From contig JAKFUU010000003.1 in assembly GCA_021732525.1 (NCBI GenBank), forward strand, positions 1-64,000: a stretch of DNA of 64,000 nt, read 5' to 3'. Shown piece by piece: positions 34,641 through 43,603 of the stretch. The notes under the pieces are model-generated. The model saw only the letters and a list, made by a program, of their open reading frames with translations, searched no databases and was not told where the DNA came from. The stretch's first letter is position 1, and each line of letters starts with the position of its first letter. Source of the stretch: Sphingomonadaceae bacterium. GTDB lineage: Bacteria > Pseudomonadota > Alphaproteobacteria > Sphingomonadales > Sphingomonadaceae. Position numbers and translations under genes: made by a program.

Positions 34641-36902
34641 ATGGATGACAGCGACGTAATATTCACCCCGCAAGAAGCGCTCGATTTTCATGCGCAGGGC
34701 CGCCCTGGGAAAATTGAAATTGTCGCGACCAAGCCCATGGCAACGCAGCGCGATTTGTCGCTGGCTTATTCGCCCGGCGTTGCGGTTCCGGTGCAGGCGA
34801 TCGCGGATAATCCCGCCGCCGCCTATGATTATACCGCAAAGGGCAATTTGGTTGCGGTCATTTCCAATGGCACGGCCATATTGGGCATGGGGGCGCTTGG
34901 CGCATTGGCGTCCAAACCGGTGATGGAAGGCAAGGCGGTGTTATTCAAACGGTTTGCCGATGTCGATTCGATTGATATTGAGGTGAATACCGCCGATGCG
35001 CAGCGTTTTATCGAATGCGTCGAATTGCTGGAGCCGACATTCGGCGGCATCAATTTGGAAGATATCAGCGCGCCCGAATGTTTCATTATCGAACAAACAT
35101 TGCGCGAGCGGATGAATATTCCGGTGTTTCATGATGATCAGCATGGCACGGCGATCATAGCTGCGGCGGGATTGATCAATGCGTGTGAACTTACCGGACG
35201 ATCGCTGAAAGAAATTAAAGTGGTCTGCAACGGCGCGGGCGCGGCCGCAATTGCTTGCACCGAGCTGATCAAGGCGATGGGCGTGCCGCATGGCAATGTC
35301 ATCATGTGCGACCGCAGCGGCGTGATTTACCAAGGCCGCGAGGCGAGCATGGATCAGTGGAAATCGGCGCATGCCGTTCCCACCCAGCACCGCACGCTTG
35401 CCGAAGCAATTGTCGGCGCGGATGTTTTCCTGGGCCTATCGGCGGCCAATACGCTCAAGCCCGAAATGGTCAAGCAAATGGCGGATCAGCCGATTATCTT
35501 TGCGATGGCCAACCCCGATCCCGAAATATCGCCGCCGCTCGCCCGCGAAGCCCGGCCCGATGCGATCATCGCCACCGGGCGCAGCGATTTTCCCAATCAA
35601 GTCAATAATGTGCTGTGTTTTCCTTTCTTGTTTCGCGGCGCGCTCGATGTGCGGGCAACGGGCATTAACGAGGAAATGAAAATAGCGGCGGCCCACGCTT
35701 TGGCGCAGCTCGCGCGCGAAACCGTTCCCGAAGAAGTCGCGGCGGCTTACGGCGGCATATCGCATAAATTTGGCCTGGATTATATCATTCCCTCACCGTT
35801 CGATCCGCGCTTGATGGAAATTGTAGCATCGGCGGTGGCCAAGGCAGCGATGGCATCGGGCGTTGCGCAAAAGCCGATAGCCGACATGGACGCTTATCGC
35901 GCCGAACTGCGCGCGCGGCAAAATCCCACCACATCGGTGCTGACGCAAGTTTATGAAGCCGCAAGGGCGCGGCCAAAACGGATTATCTTTGCCGAGGCCG
36001 AAGAAGATGTCGTGCTGCGCGCCGCTGTGCAATTCAAACAGGATGGCTATGGCACGCCGGTGCTGGTCGGGCGCGATGCGGCGGTCAAAAATAAGCTGGC
36101 CGAATTAGGCGCAGACCCGGAAGATTTCGAAATTCACAATAGCGTGTCAAGCCCGCTGGTCGGCGATATGGTCGAACGGCTTTATACGCGGCTGCAACGG
36201 CGCGGTTATTTAAGGCGTGATGTCACCCGGATGGTCAACCGCGACCGCAATATTTTCGGTGCCTGCCTGCTGGCGATGGGGCAGGCCGATGCGATGATCA
36301 CCGGCACGACGCGGACCTTTGCGCAAACCATACGGGAATTGCGCCGGGTGCTCGATCCCAAGAAAGGCCATCTGCCCTTTGGTATTCACGTGCTGGTGGG
36401 TAAGGCGCATACCGTATTTATGGCCGATACGACGGTCAATGAGCGGCCGGGCGCTGAAGATCTGGCGCATATAGCCGAGCGCACCGCGATTGTTGCGCGG
36501 CGAATGGGGCATGAACCGCGCGTTGCCTTTCTATCTTATTCGACCTTTGGCAATCCCGCCGGCAATTGGCTCGACAATGTCCGCGGCGCGGTGGCCATTC
36601 TCGACCAACGGAAACCTGATTTTGAATATGAAGGCGATATGCCGCCCGACGTTGCGCTGAATCCGGCGTTGATGGCGCGCTATCCTTTCTGCCGCCTGTC
36701 GGGGCCTGCCAATGTGTTGATCATGCCGGGGCTGCAATCGGCCAATCTCAGCGCAAAATTGCTGCGCGAATTGGGCGGGGATCAGATTATCGGCCCGATG
36801 CTGCTCGGGCTGGAGCGCCCCGTTCAAATTGCCACAATGGCATCCAGCGCGTCGGAGCTGGTGGCGCTCGCGGTGCTTGCTGTTGCCGGCGTTGCTGAAT
36901 AG
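34641..36902 (+). CDS. maeB: NADP-dependent malic enzyme, MaeB type with phosphotransacetylase-like tail
   Basis: The 753-residue protein has a malic-enzyme half (DLSLAYSPGVAVPVQAI, FHDDQHGTAIIAAAGLINA, VVCNGAGAAAIAC, AMANPDPEISP). A C-terminal half of about 320 residues resembles phosphate acetyltransferase (FAEAEEDVVLRAAVQF, GLQSANLSAKLLRELGG). This is the MaeB layout, decarboxylating malate to pyruvate with NADPH formation; the tail binds acetyl-CoA and regulates rather than catalyses. Length agrees with the family. It is divergent from mutS. Confidence 0.96.
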   Translation: MDDSDVIFTPQEALDFHAQGRPGKIEIVATKPMATQRDLSLAYSPGVAVPVQAIADNPAAAYDYTAKGNLVAVISNGTAILGMGALGALASKPVMEGKAVLFKRFADVDSIDIEVNTADAQRFIECVELLEPTFGGINLEDISAPECFIIEQTLRERMNIPVFHDDQHGTAIIAAAGLINACELTGRSLKEIKVVCNGAGAAAIACTELIKAMGVPHGNVIMCDRSGVIYQGREASMDQWKSAHAVPTQHRTLAEAIVGADVFLGLSAANTLKPEMVKQMADQPIIFAMANPDPEISPPLAREARPDAIIATGRSDFPNQVNNVLCFPFLFRGALDVRATGINEEMKIAAAHALAQLARETVPEEVAAAYGGISHKFGLDYIIPSPFDPRLMEIVASAVAKAAMASGVAQKPIADMDAYRAELRARQNPTTSVLTQVYEAARARPKRIIFAEAEEDVVLRAAVQFKQDGYGTPVLVGRDAAVKNKLAELGADPEDFEIHNSVSSPLVGDMVERLYTRLQRRGYLRRDVTRMVNRDRNIFGACLLAMGQADAMITGTTRTFAQTIRELRRVLDPKKGHLPFGIHVLVGKAHTVFMADTTVNERPGAEDLAHIAERTAIVARRMGHEPRVAFLSYSTFGNPAGNWLDNVRGAVAILDQRKPDFEYEGDMPPDVALNPALMARYPFCRLSGPANVLIMPGLQSANLSAKLLRELGGDQIIGPMLLGLERPVQIATMASSASELVALAVLAVAGVAE

Positions 36903-36921
36903 CAGCGAGATCGAATAATTT

Positions 36922-37026
36922 AGAGCATCGTGCGAAAAAGTGGGCACCGGTTTTTCGCATCAAGCGATGCGACAACAAACAGATAGAGCGGGCAGTGTGA
37001 TTCCTATATCACGCTGCCCGCTCTAG
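36922..37026 (+). repeat. Interspersed palindromic repeat, family A, copy 1
   Basis: This 105-bp element starts AGAGCATCGTGCGAAAAAG and ends with an inverted repeat (AGAGCGGGCAGTGTGATT... pairing with ATCACGCTGCCCGCTCT). Inner complementarity GCGAAAAA/TTTTTCGC and GCATCAAGCGATGC is visible. A second copy in opposite orientation is at 37637-37740 and a third at 45855-45959. It has no coding potential and looks like a non-autonomous intergenic element. Confidence 0.85.
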
Positions 37027-37028
37027 CT

Positions 37029-37586
37029 CTATTCCTCGGCCTCTTCTTCGTTGATTCGGGTCAAGCGGATATCAATTTCGCGGTCGACATATTGCCATTC
37101 TTCGGTGGCGCGCAGCCGCCCGACCAGGTCGTCAAACCGGTCTGTGGCTTCGGGCGGAAATTCAAACCAGGTCAGAAAATCAAACGGTTCCCCCGCATCG
37201 CGGCTATGGAATAATTGGCGGGCGATTTCGGGCAGATAATCGAGGCCAATTTCTAAATGGACCGATCGCGCATAAATCGCGCGCCGCTCATCTTGGGCCA
37301 TCGACCACCAGGCTTCGTTTTTTCGGATCGGGATCAACGCGGCGCAGGTTGCGGCCGCCCGCCCCAGAATACCGGGATTCTGATTTAACCGGCCGCGCTC
37401 GTCATTTGTGGTATATCGCAAATGGCTCGACACCCCCGAAAAGCGCCACCCCGGCGGATGGAGGGGGGCATCATAGCTGGTGGCAATATAGGGCATATGC
37501 GCGATGGCTTCCCCGCAAAGAACCGTTTGCGCGGTAACCCGCCATTCGCCGCCATCGGGTTTGCCGAAAAAATGCTTCATTTTCAT
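37029..37586 (-). CDS. Chlorite-dismutase-like family protein
   Basis: The 185-residue protein ends with a block resembling the chlorite-dismutase/HemQ superfamily: RSVHLEIGLDYLPEIARQLFHS, then DFLTWFEFPPEATDRFDDLVG and LRATEEWQYVDREIDIRL. The first half (GVSSHLRYTTNDERGRL) fits the ferredoxin-like repeat. Heme-binding histidine candidates exist but cannot be assigned with confidence, and the function may be heme-related or unknown. It stands alone, flanked on both sides by inverted copies of repeat family A. Start ATG 37586. Confidence 0.6.
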   Translation of the reverse strand: MKMKHFFGKPDGGEWRVTAQTVLCGEAIAHMPYIATSYDAPLHPPGWRFSGVSSHLRYTTNDERGRLNQNPGILGRAAATCAALIPIRKNEAWWSMAQDERRAIYARSVHLEIGLDYLPEIARQLFHSRDAGEPFDFLTWFEFPPEATDRFDDLVGRLRATEEWQYVDREIDIRLTRINEEEAEE

Positions 37587-37636
37587 ACGGTCCGCTCCTC
37601 ATATAGCACCGACAAACAGGTCAGTTTGTGATCAAT

Positions 37637-37740
37637 AGAGCGCGCTGCGTGAAATCTGAATCACACTGCCCGCTCTATCTATGTGTTGTCGCATCGCTTG
37701 ATGAAAAAAACCAGTGCCCATATTTTCGCGCGACGCTCTA
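37637..37740 (-). repeat. Interspersed palindromic repeat, family A, copy 2 (inverted)
   Basis: Reverse-oriented copy of the element at 36922-37026, reading AGAGCGTCGCGCGAAAATATGG on the minus strand at its start; some bases differ. Its outer CTCTA supplies the TAG stop codon of the adjacent MocA-like gene (37738-37740). Together with copy 1 it brackets the single gene at 37029-37586. Confidence 0.8.
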
Positions 37741-38373
37741 AAATATCGTGCGCAAAAGATCACCGTTGTGACCGCAATTGACGGCAGCCAATGTTTCTGG
37801 CCGATCAATGTCGATCAATTTTGCCGCATCAATATCTACCATTTCACTATCTACCGTTTCACTGTCCGCCAATAATTCATGCGCGCCGCGATCCCCCTTC
37901 AGCGCAGAAAGCCGGCCAAAATGCGCCGCTGCGAATAAGGCCGGCGGCAATCGCCGCGATCCCGCGCGCGATGCAATGATGGCTTGTGTGCCATGATTGC
38001 TGCGGTGCAATGATGCGATCATATTCAGGATATGCGATGCAGGCACAAATGGCATATCGGCAAGGCAGATGAGCAGCGCCGAAAGACCCTCGGCGCCGCT
38101 CGCGGCGGCGGCAACCGAGCTGCCCATGCCGCTGTCCGCAAGCGGATTGAAGATAATTTCAAATCCGGCGGCGTTCCACCCCGCTGCACAAGGGTGATCG
38201 GCATGCGCCGCGATCACCACCGCCTTCCCAAACCCCAGCGGCGCGAAATTTTCGGCGGCATGCAAACCCAGCATTTTGCCGCGCAAATTGGCGGTCAGCT
38301 TGTCCGTAGCGCCAAACCGGCGCGACGCACCCGCAGCCAGGATCGCCAGACAAATATCGCCCGCTTCGGTCAC
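37738..38373 (-). CDS. MocA-like nucleotidyltransferase (molybdopterin cofactor maturation)
   Basis: The 211-residue protein begins with the nucleotidyltransferase signature LAILAAGASRRFGATDKL and contains GMGSSVAAAASG and LLICLADMPFV, as in MocA/MobA cytidylyl- or guanylyl-transferases. MocA attaches CMP to molybdopterin for xanthine-oxidase-type hydroxylases, which fits the hydroxylase genes upstream. Start GTG 38373 overlaps the XdhC-like stop (GTGA). The stop codon is contributed by a repeat-element end, so the C-terminus may differ from relatives. Confidence 0.82.
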   Translation of the reverse strand: MTEAGDICLAILAAGASRRFGATDKLTANLRGKMLGLHAAENFAPLGFGKAVVIAAHADHPCAAGWNAAGFEIIFNPLADSGMGSSVAAAASGAEGLSALLICLADMPFVPASHILNMIASLHRSNHGTQAIIASRAGSRRLPPALFAAAHFGRLSALKGDRGAHELLADSETVDSEMVDIDAAKLIDIDRPETLAAVNCGHNGDLLRTIF

Positions 38374-39320
38374 GCGGTGTGATCCGCAAAATCATAGCTT
38401 TGATAGCATTGGATGATTTCGGCCAGCGCCGACAAAGCCAAGCTATCCGGATCGCGCGCCGAATGGAAAAGTCCAATTGGCGCATGAATGCGGGCAATTT
38501 TTGCTTCGGTCACACCCAAAATGCGCAAGGCTTCCTGCCGCGCGCTATGCGCCTTGCGCCCGCCCATGGCACCCAGATAAAAATACGGCTGGTCCAACGC
38601 ATGTGCCATCAAATGACCTTCCCAATCGTGATCATGAAACAGGAAGATGATGGCGGTCCAAGGATCGCCGCGAACCGCGCTGACATCTCGGACCGACCGG
38701 AGCAATCGGATGTTGCGGCCCGGACCGCTCAACCGATCGACCAACGCCGGGTCCGACGTCAGGACGCTCGCCTCCAAATCCATGCCCGCCGCCAGCCGGT
38801 CCAAGCTGCCGACAACACCACCATGGCCGATAATCAGCAGCCGGGGCGCGGGCCAATGACCGACCACCGCATATCCCGCGGCCCTATCGGCCGACAGCGG
38901 CCTCCATCCGGGCAGATATTGGGGATCGCCGCCGCACACCGGCAATATCAAGGAAAAAGGCCGCCGCAGGCCGATGGCGTTGAGGCAATCACCGACCAGC
39001 GCCATATCGTGCAGCGGCAGGAAATGGATATCCAGCCCGCCGCCGCAGGGCAGTTTAATGTCGATATAGCGCGATCCTGCGCCAAAGCGCGTGATCCGGG
39101 GTTTGTTGGTTTTCAACGCATCTAACGCTTCGGCGACGACGGCATTTTCGATACAACCGCCCGACAGCGACCCGGCAAATTGGCCGTCGGCACCGACCGC
39201 CATATGCGCGCCCGGATCGCGCATCGACGATCCATCGACTGAAATCACCGTGACCAGGACGCAGGCTTGCCCCGTTTGCAAACATTCGGCCAGAAATTCG
39301 AATATGCGGCGATTGTCCAA
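38370..39320 (-). CDS. XdhC/CoxI-family molybdoenzyme maturation factor
   Basis: The 316-residue protein starts with TTG 39320 and has the two XdhC domains: an N-terminal ACVLVTVISVDGSSMRDPGAHM... GSLSGGCIENAVV and a C-terminal Rossmann part (RLLIIGHGGVVGSLDRLA, YFYLGAMGGRKAHSAR, IHAPIGL). XdhC-like proteins insert the sulfurated molybdenum cofactor into xanthine-dehydrogenase-type enzymes. It lies between the MocA-like and cytochrome genes, all on one strand with the hydroxylase subunits. Confidence 0.88.
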   Translation of the reverse strand: MDNRRIFEFLAECLQTGQACVLVTVISVDGSSMRDPGAHMAVGADGQFAGSLSGGCIENAVVAEALDALKTNKPRITRFGAGSRYIDIKLPCGGGLDIHFLPLHDMALVGDCLNAIGLRRPFSLILPVCGGDPQYLPGWRPLSADRAAGYAVVGHWPAPRLLIIGHGGVVGSLDRLAAGMDLEASVLTSDPALVDRLSGPGRNIRLLRSVRDVSAVRGDPWTAIIFLFHDHDWEGHLMAHALDQPYFYLGAMGGRKAHSARQEALRILGVTEAKIARIHAPIGLFHSARDPDSLALSALAEIIQCYQSYDFADHTA

Positions 39321-39337
39321 GCTTTACCGCGCCATGG

Positions 39338-39799
39338 CTATTTTGATATATCGGTCAGATAAGCGATCACCGCCTCGCGGTCGGCGGCATCGGTCAACTT
39401 GCCTGCGGCCATGGCTGTTCCGGGAAATTTCGCTGCCGGATTGGCCAATAGCAAATCCAGTTCCATCGGCGTCCATATAACGCCCGATGTTTTCATTGCC
39501 TGGGAATAAGCAAAATCTTTCACCCTGCCTGCTTTGGCGCCCAATATGCCATGCAAATTGGGTCCGGCGCCGGATGCTTCGCCGGCCTCGACGCTATGAC
39601 AGGCGGCGCAGGCGGCGGCAAAGATTGCCTTGCCCTTGCTGGCAAGATCGCCGGCGGCGGGCGCGGGGCTGCTATCCGGCGCCGCGCCCGCACCCGGTTT
39701 GGCGACGATCAATTGTTCAGCAGGCTCTTCCGCCGGCGAGCCGCAAGCGCTGAGCGCCGCCAAAATCAAGCCGATGAATAATATTTTCGTCTGTTGCAT
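39338..39799 (-). CDS. Lipoprotein c-type cytochrome
   Basis: The 153-residue protein starts at ATG 39799 behind GGAGGG. It has a lipoprotein signal (FIGLILAALSAC, Cys at about 18), a proline/alanine-rich linker, one heme c site (CAACHS), and a distal methionine in a YSQAMKTSGVIW context, followed by FPGTAMAAGKL. This is a class I cytochrome c of the cytochrome-c550 type anchored to the membrane. Its place between the XdhC-like gene and the hydroxylase large subunit suggests it takes electrons from that enzyme. Confidence 0.88.
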   Translation of the reverse strand: MQQTKILFIGLILAALSACGSPAEEPAEQLIVAKPGAGAAPDSSPAPAAGDLASKGKAIFAAACAACHSVEAGEASGAGPNLHGILGAKAGRVKDFAYSQAMKTSGVIWTPMELDLLLANPAAKFPGTAMAAGKLTDAADREAVIAYLTDISK

Positions 39800-39851
39800 T
39801 TTACCCTCCATAAGCTGTATTCCGCGCCTTTCGTCACCGACCCGCCATAGT

Positions 39852-42122
39852 TTAAGCAAAATGCTTGGCAACGGGCAGATGCCGAATACGCATGCCGCCC
39901 GCCGCGCGAATGGCGTTGGTCAGCGCCGGGGCAAGCGGGGGCAATCCCGGTTCGCCGCCGCCGCCGAGCCGTTGGGCATCGCCGTTGATAATTTCAACAA
40001 ATATATCGGGGGCCTCATTCATCCGCAGCATGGGATAATCATGGAAATTGCTCTGCTGCACCGCGCCGTTTTTGACCATTATCTCGCCATAGAGCGCAGC
40101 AGTCAGGCCGTAGATAATGCCGCTTTCCATCTGCGCGGTATAACCATCGGGGTTCATCGCAAAACCAGGATCGGCGCAGCAATAGACTTTGGTGACACGC
40201 GGTTTTTTCGCGGTCAAATCAACCTCGGCGACTTCGGCGACAATGGAGCCAAAGGATTGCGCAATGGCGATACCGCGGCCATGCTTGGCGGGCAGCGCGC
40301 TGCCCCAACCCGCCATTTTGGCTACGCGGTTCAGCACCGCCAAATGACGCGGCGATTTGGCGAGCAATTCGCGGCGCAGCGCCAGCGGGTCTTTGCCCGC
40401 CGCTTCGGCGATTTCATCCACAAAGCTTTCGATGAACCAGCTTTGCTGGCTATGATCGACCGAGCGCCATGGCCCAAAGCGCAGATGCATCGGGGCATCG
40501 ACCTTGCGGATCAGGCTATTGGGGATGTTGTAATAGGATACCAAAGGCGCTTCTTGGGGATCAAATAGATGTGTATGGATATTGTTCCAACTCATCAGCT
40601 TTCCGCTGGCGTCCAGCCCGGCTTCGAAACGGCTGCTGGCCGATGGCCGGTACCAATCTTGCTGCGTATCTTCTTCGCGCGACCAGATCAGCTTGACTGG
40701 ATAGCCGGTGGCCTTTGCGATGCGCACCGCCATTTCGATATTGTCGGTTTCCGAACGGCGGCCAAAACCTCCGCCCAGATAAGTGTTGTGATAATTCACC
40801 TTATCCGCCGATATGCCGAGTGTTTTTGCCGCGGCGTTGCGCGCGCCCAGGGGGGATTGCGACCCGGCCCAGACATCGCATAGCCCGCCGCGCACCCATG
40901 CCGTGCAATTCATCGGTTCCATCGCCGCATGGGCCAAAAACGGCACATGATATTGCGCCGTTACTTTCTTGGCGGCTTTGGCAAAGAAAGCGGCCGCATC
41001 GCCGGTTTCCGCCAAGGTGTCACCGCCATCAGCGCCCGCTTCATCCAACGCCTTGCCATAGCCGGCAAAAATGGCCGCGGTGTCGATTTTGTCGGCATCG
41101 CTTTTGCTATATTCGACGGTAATCTGATTCAACGCCTGTTGCGCCTGCCAATAGCCCTCGGCGACCACCGCGACAAAATCGCCCATATTCAATATTTGCA
41201 AGACGCCTGGCATGGCTTTTGCCGCGCTAGCGTCCATCTTTGCCACTTTCGCGCCGACGACGGGCGGGGCTTTGACCGCAGCATAGCTAAGTTTTTGGCC
41301 CGGAATTTGGACGTCAATCCCGAAAATGGCGGTGCCATCGACCTTGGCTGGAATATCCAATCGCGCGATCGGCTTGCCCATCAGCTTAAAATCTTTGGGC
41401 GTTTTCAACTTGGGCTGCGCGGGCAATGCCTGTTTCGCGGCGGCCTCCGCCAATTCGCCAAAGGCGGCGCGCTTGCCGCTTTTGGCATGCGCAACGATCC
41501 CGCGATCAACCGAAATTTCGCTTGCGGGAAGCTGCCATTTTTCCGCCGCTGCGGCAACCAGCATCGCGCGCGCGGCGGCCCCGGCGGCGCGCATCCCGCG
41601 TTGCCCCGTGCCGCGAATCGAAAAACTGCCCCCGGTAATTTGCAGCGCCATCATCTTGGCTAGTGTCAAAAAGCCGCCGTCCACGGTGGGCTCCAGCACG
41701 CTGGGCACCTTCAATTCGGGTGCCAAAAACTCGCGCGCGATATTATGCGAGGCAAAATGCCCGTCGCCCGGCGCCTCCAATATCCGCACATTATTCCAGT
41801 CGGCATCCAGCTCGTCGGCGAGCATCTGCGCCAATGCGGTATGTGCGCCCTGCCCCATTTCGACATGCGGCACCACCGCGGTAACAATATTGTCCTTGCC
41901 GATTTTGACGAAGCTGTTGACCAATATTTCGCCGTCCCCGCCCGCCAGCATGGCGCGCAGGCGTTCAGGCGGCTTGCCGCTGCGAATGGCAACGCCCACA
42001 ACCAGCGCGCCGCCGGTGAGCAGGCCCGCGCCAATGAAGGTTCGGCGGGTCCATTTGCCGCGTTTCTTTCCCGCTTTGGGTGTTTCGGGGGTTTCGGCGA
42101 TCACTTCGCTCATCTCGTTCAT
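39852..42122 (-). CDS. Molybdopterin-binding large subunit of aldehyde/isoquinoline-oxidoreductase type
   Basis: The 756-residue protein has a twin-arginine motif ([10 protein letters not shown]) near residue 27, so it is exported folded. It shows xanthine-oxidase-family features: [39 protein letters not shown]-like [10 protein letters not shown], and the C-terminal [19 protein letters not shown] with the active-site glutamate. The two-subunit layout with IorA matches isoquinoline 1-oxidoreductase and related periplasmic aldehyde dehydrogenases. It overlaps the small-subunit gene by ATGA. Substrate cannot be told from sequence. Confidence 0.9.
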   Translation of the reverse strand: MNEMSEVIAETPETPKAGKKRGKWTRRTFIGAGLLTGGALVVGVAIRSGKPPERLRAMLAGGDGEILVNSFVKIGKDNIVTAVVPHVEMGQGAHTALAQMLADELDADWNNVRILEAPGDGHFASHNIAREFLAPELKVPSVLEPTVDGGFLTLAKMMALQITGGSFSIRGTGQRGMRAAGAAARAMLVAAAAEKWQLPASEISVDRGIVAHAKSGKRAAFGELAEAAAKQALPAQPKLKTPKDFKLMGKPIARLDIPAKVDGTAIFGIDVQIPGQKLSYAAVKAPPVVGAKVAKMDASAAKAMPGVLQILNMGDFVAVVAEGYWQAQQALNQITVEYSKSDADKIDTAAIFAGYGKALDEAGADGGDTLAETGDAAAFFAKAAKKVTAQYHVPFLAHAAMEPMNCTAWVRGGLCDVWAGSQSPLGARNAAAKTLGISADKVNYHNTYLGGGFGRRSETDNIEMAVRIAKATGYPVKLIWSREEDTQQDWYRPSASSRFEAGLDASGKLMSWNNIHTHLFDPQEAPLVSYYNIPNSLIRKVDAPMHLRFGPWRSVDHSQQSWFIESFVDEIAEAAGKDPLALRRELLAKSPRHLAVLNRVAKMAGWGSALPAKHGRGIAIAQSFGSIVAEVAEVDLTAKKPRVTKVYCCADPGFAMNPDGYTAQMESGIIYGLTAALYGEIMVKNGAVQQSNFHDYPMLRMNEAPDIFVEIINGDAQRLGGGGEPGLPPLAPALTNAIRAAGGMRIRHLPVAKHFA

Positions 42123-42601
42123 GTCGCGGCCTCCTGTTGGCGCTCGCTATCGATCCCGGCGGCAACTTTTATCGCTTTGCGGATCCGGCCATACATGCCG
42201 CAGCGGCAGATATTGCCCGCCATCGCGATGTTGATTTGTTCGTCGCTGGGCCGGGGATTATCCGCCAGCAAGGCGGCGGCCGACATGATCTGACCCGACT
42301 GGCAATATCCGCATTGCGGCACCTGTTCGCTGATCCATGCCTGTTGCAGCCGGTTTAATGCGCCGTCGCCGGACGCAATCCCTTCGATCGTGACGATTGA
42401 TTTGCCTTCGGCTTGCGACAACGGCGTGGAGCAAGAGCGCACCGGCCGGCCATCCAAATGGACGGTGCAAGCCCCGCATTGCGCGATCCCGCAGCCAAAT
42501 TTGGTGCCGTTCAGGCCAAGCTGTTCGCGCAAAGCCCAAAGGATGGGTGTCGCGGGATCGGCGGTAATCTCCTGCATTTTGCCATTGATTGTCAGCTTCA
42601 T
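42119..42601 (-). CDS. [2Fe-2S] small subunit of molybdenum hydroxylase (IorA type)
   Basis: The 160-residue protein starts at ATG 42601 ([12 protein letters not shown]); the longer frame is not supported. It has the two Fe-S cluster motifs of the family: [17 protein letters not shown] for the plant-ferredoxin cluster and [13 protein letters not shown] with [12 protein letters not shown] for the helical-domain cluster. It passes electrons from the molybdenum centre, probably to the co-encoded cytochrome c. It lacks a signal of its own and would be carried out by its twin-arginine partner. Confidence 0.93.
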   Translation of the reverse strand: MKLTINGKMQEITADPATPILWALREQLGLNGTKFGCGIAQCGACTVHLDGRPVRSCSTPLSQAEGKSIVTIEGIASGDGALNRLQQAWISEQVPQCGYCQSGQIMSAAALLADNPRPSDEQINIAMAGNICRCGMYGRIRKAIKVAAGIDSERQQEAAT

Positions 42602-42681
42602 TTTTATCTCTCCAAAGGCCAAGCCAAACCGCGCCACATGTTACATGCCATAGGTTTCAAAACCAAACTTAATTGATAAAT

Positions 42682-43599
42682 TCACTCCGTCAACCGTTTG
42701 ATCCGTTCGGCAATGGCGACGATCCGTTTGGCCTGCTCCCAATGGAGCCGCTCGGTCATAATACCGCCGACTTTCAAAACCGCTTGCCCGTCATTATGGG
42801 GATCGGCAAAGGCCGCGATGATCATCCGCGCCTGCTCCACTTCGCCGGGCGAAGGCGAAAAAATCCGGTTGCAAATTTCGATCTGATCCGGATGAATGAC
42901 GCTTTTGCCGTCATAGCCCAGCATGCGCCCTTGCTGACATTCGCTTTCCAGACCGGCCCTGTCCGATATGTCATTAAAAACGCCGTCGATGGCGGTCAGG
43001 CCATAGGCGCGTGCGGCGGTGATCGTCATTTGCAATGCGCTTTGAAATGCGGCGCGATCCGCCGTCATCATCGCGCCGGTTTCCTTGGCCAGATCATTGA
43101 TGCCGATCACAAAAGCCGACAGGCGGCTTTGCCCGGCGCCGGCCGTGATTTCGGCGATATTCAATATGGCCAGCGGCATTTCGATCATCGCCCACAGCGC
43201 CATTTCACCGGGCGCTCCCGCCGCCGTCATCGCGGCGTCGATCGCGCGGATATCCGCGGCGCAGGTTACCTTCGGGACGAGCAATGCATGTGCGCCCGAT
43301 TGCACCGCCGCGTGCAAATCATCCATTCCCCAGATACTGGGCAGCGGGTTGATCCGAATCACCAGCGCGCGCGTGCCAAAACCGCCGCGTGCTATTTCCC
43401 AGCATGCGGCAATCCGCGCGTCGGTTTTGGCATCGGGGGCGACCGCATCTTCCAGATCGAGGATCACGACATCGGCGGGCAGATCCCTTGCCTTTTCAAT
43501 CGCGCGGGGGTTCGATGCGGGCACATAGAGGCAGGATCGCGGCGGCGGCGCGTCTGATCGCCCTTTGTCATCGGAATCTCTGGAGCCGGTCATTGGCAT
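42682..43599 (-). CDS. CitE/HpcH-family lyase
   Basis: The 305-residue protein starts at ATG 43599 or the next ATG at 43593. It follows the HpcH/HpaI/CitE TIM-barrel pattern: CLYVPASNPRAIEKAR, DVVILDLEDAVAPDAK (metal-binding acids), RALVIRINPL, ALLVPKV, MALWAMIEMPLAILNI, and GYDGKSVIHPDQIE near the end. Members cleave or form C-C bonds in citramalyl- or malyl-CoA type substrates. It starts four bases after the penicillin-acylase gene, a shared transcript. The specific substrate is unknown. Confidence 0.88.
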   Translation of the reverse strand: MPMTGSRDSDDKGRSDAPPPRSCLYVPASNPRAIEKARDLPADVVILDLEDAVAPDAKTDARIAACWEIARGGFGTRALVIRINPLPSIWGMDDLHAAVQSGAHALLVPKVTCAADIRAIDAAMTAAGAPGEMALWAMIEMPLAILNIAEITAGAGQSRLSAFVIGINDLAKETGAMMTADRAAFQSALQMTITAARAYGLTAIDGVFNDISDRAGLESECQQGRMLGYDGKSVIHPDQIEICNRIFSPSPGEVEQARMIIAAFADPHNDGQAVLKVGGIMTERLHWEQAKRIVAIAERIKRLTE

Positions 43600-43603
43600 C
43601 GAT

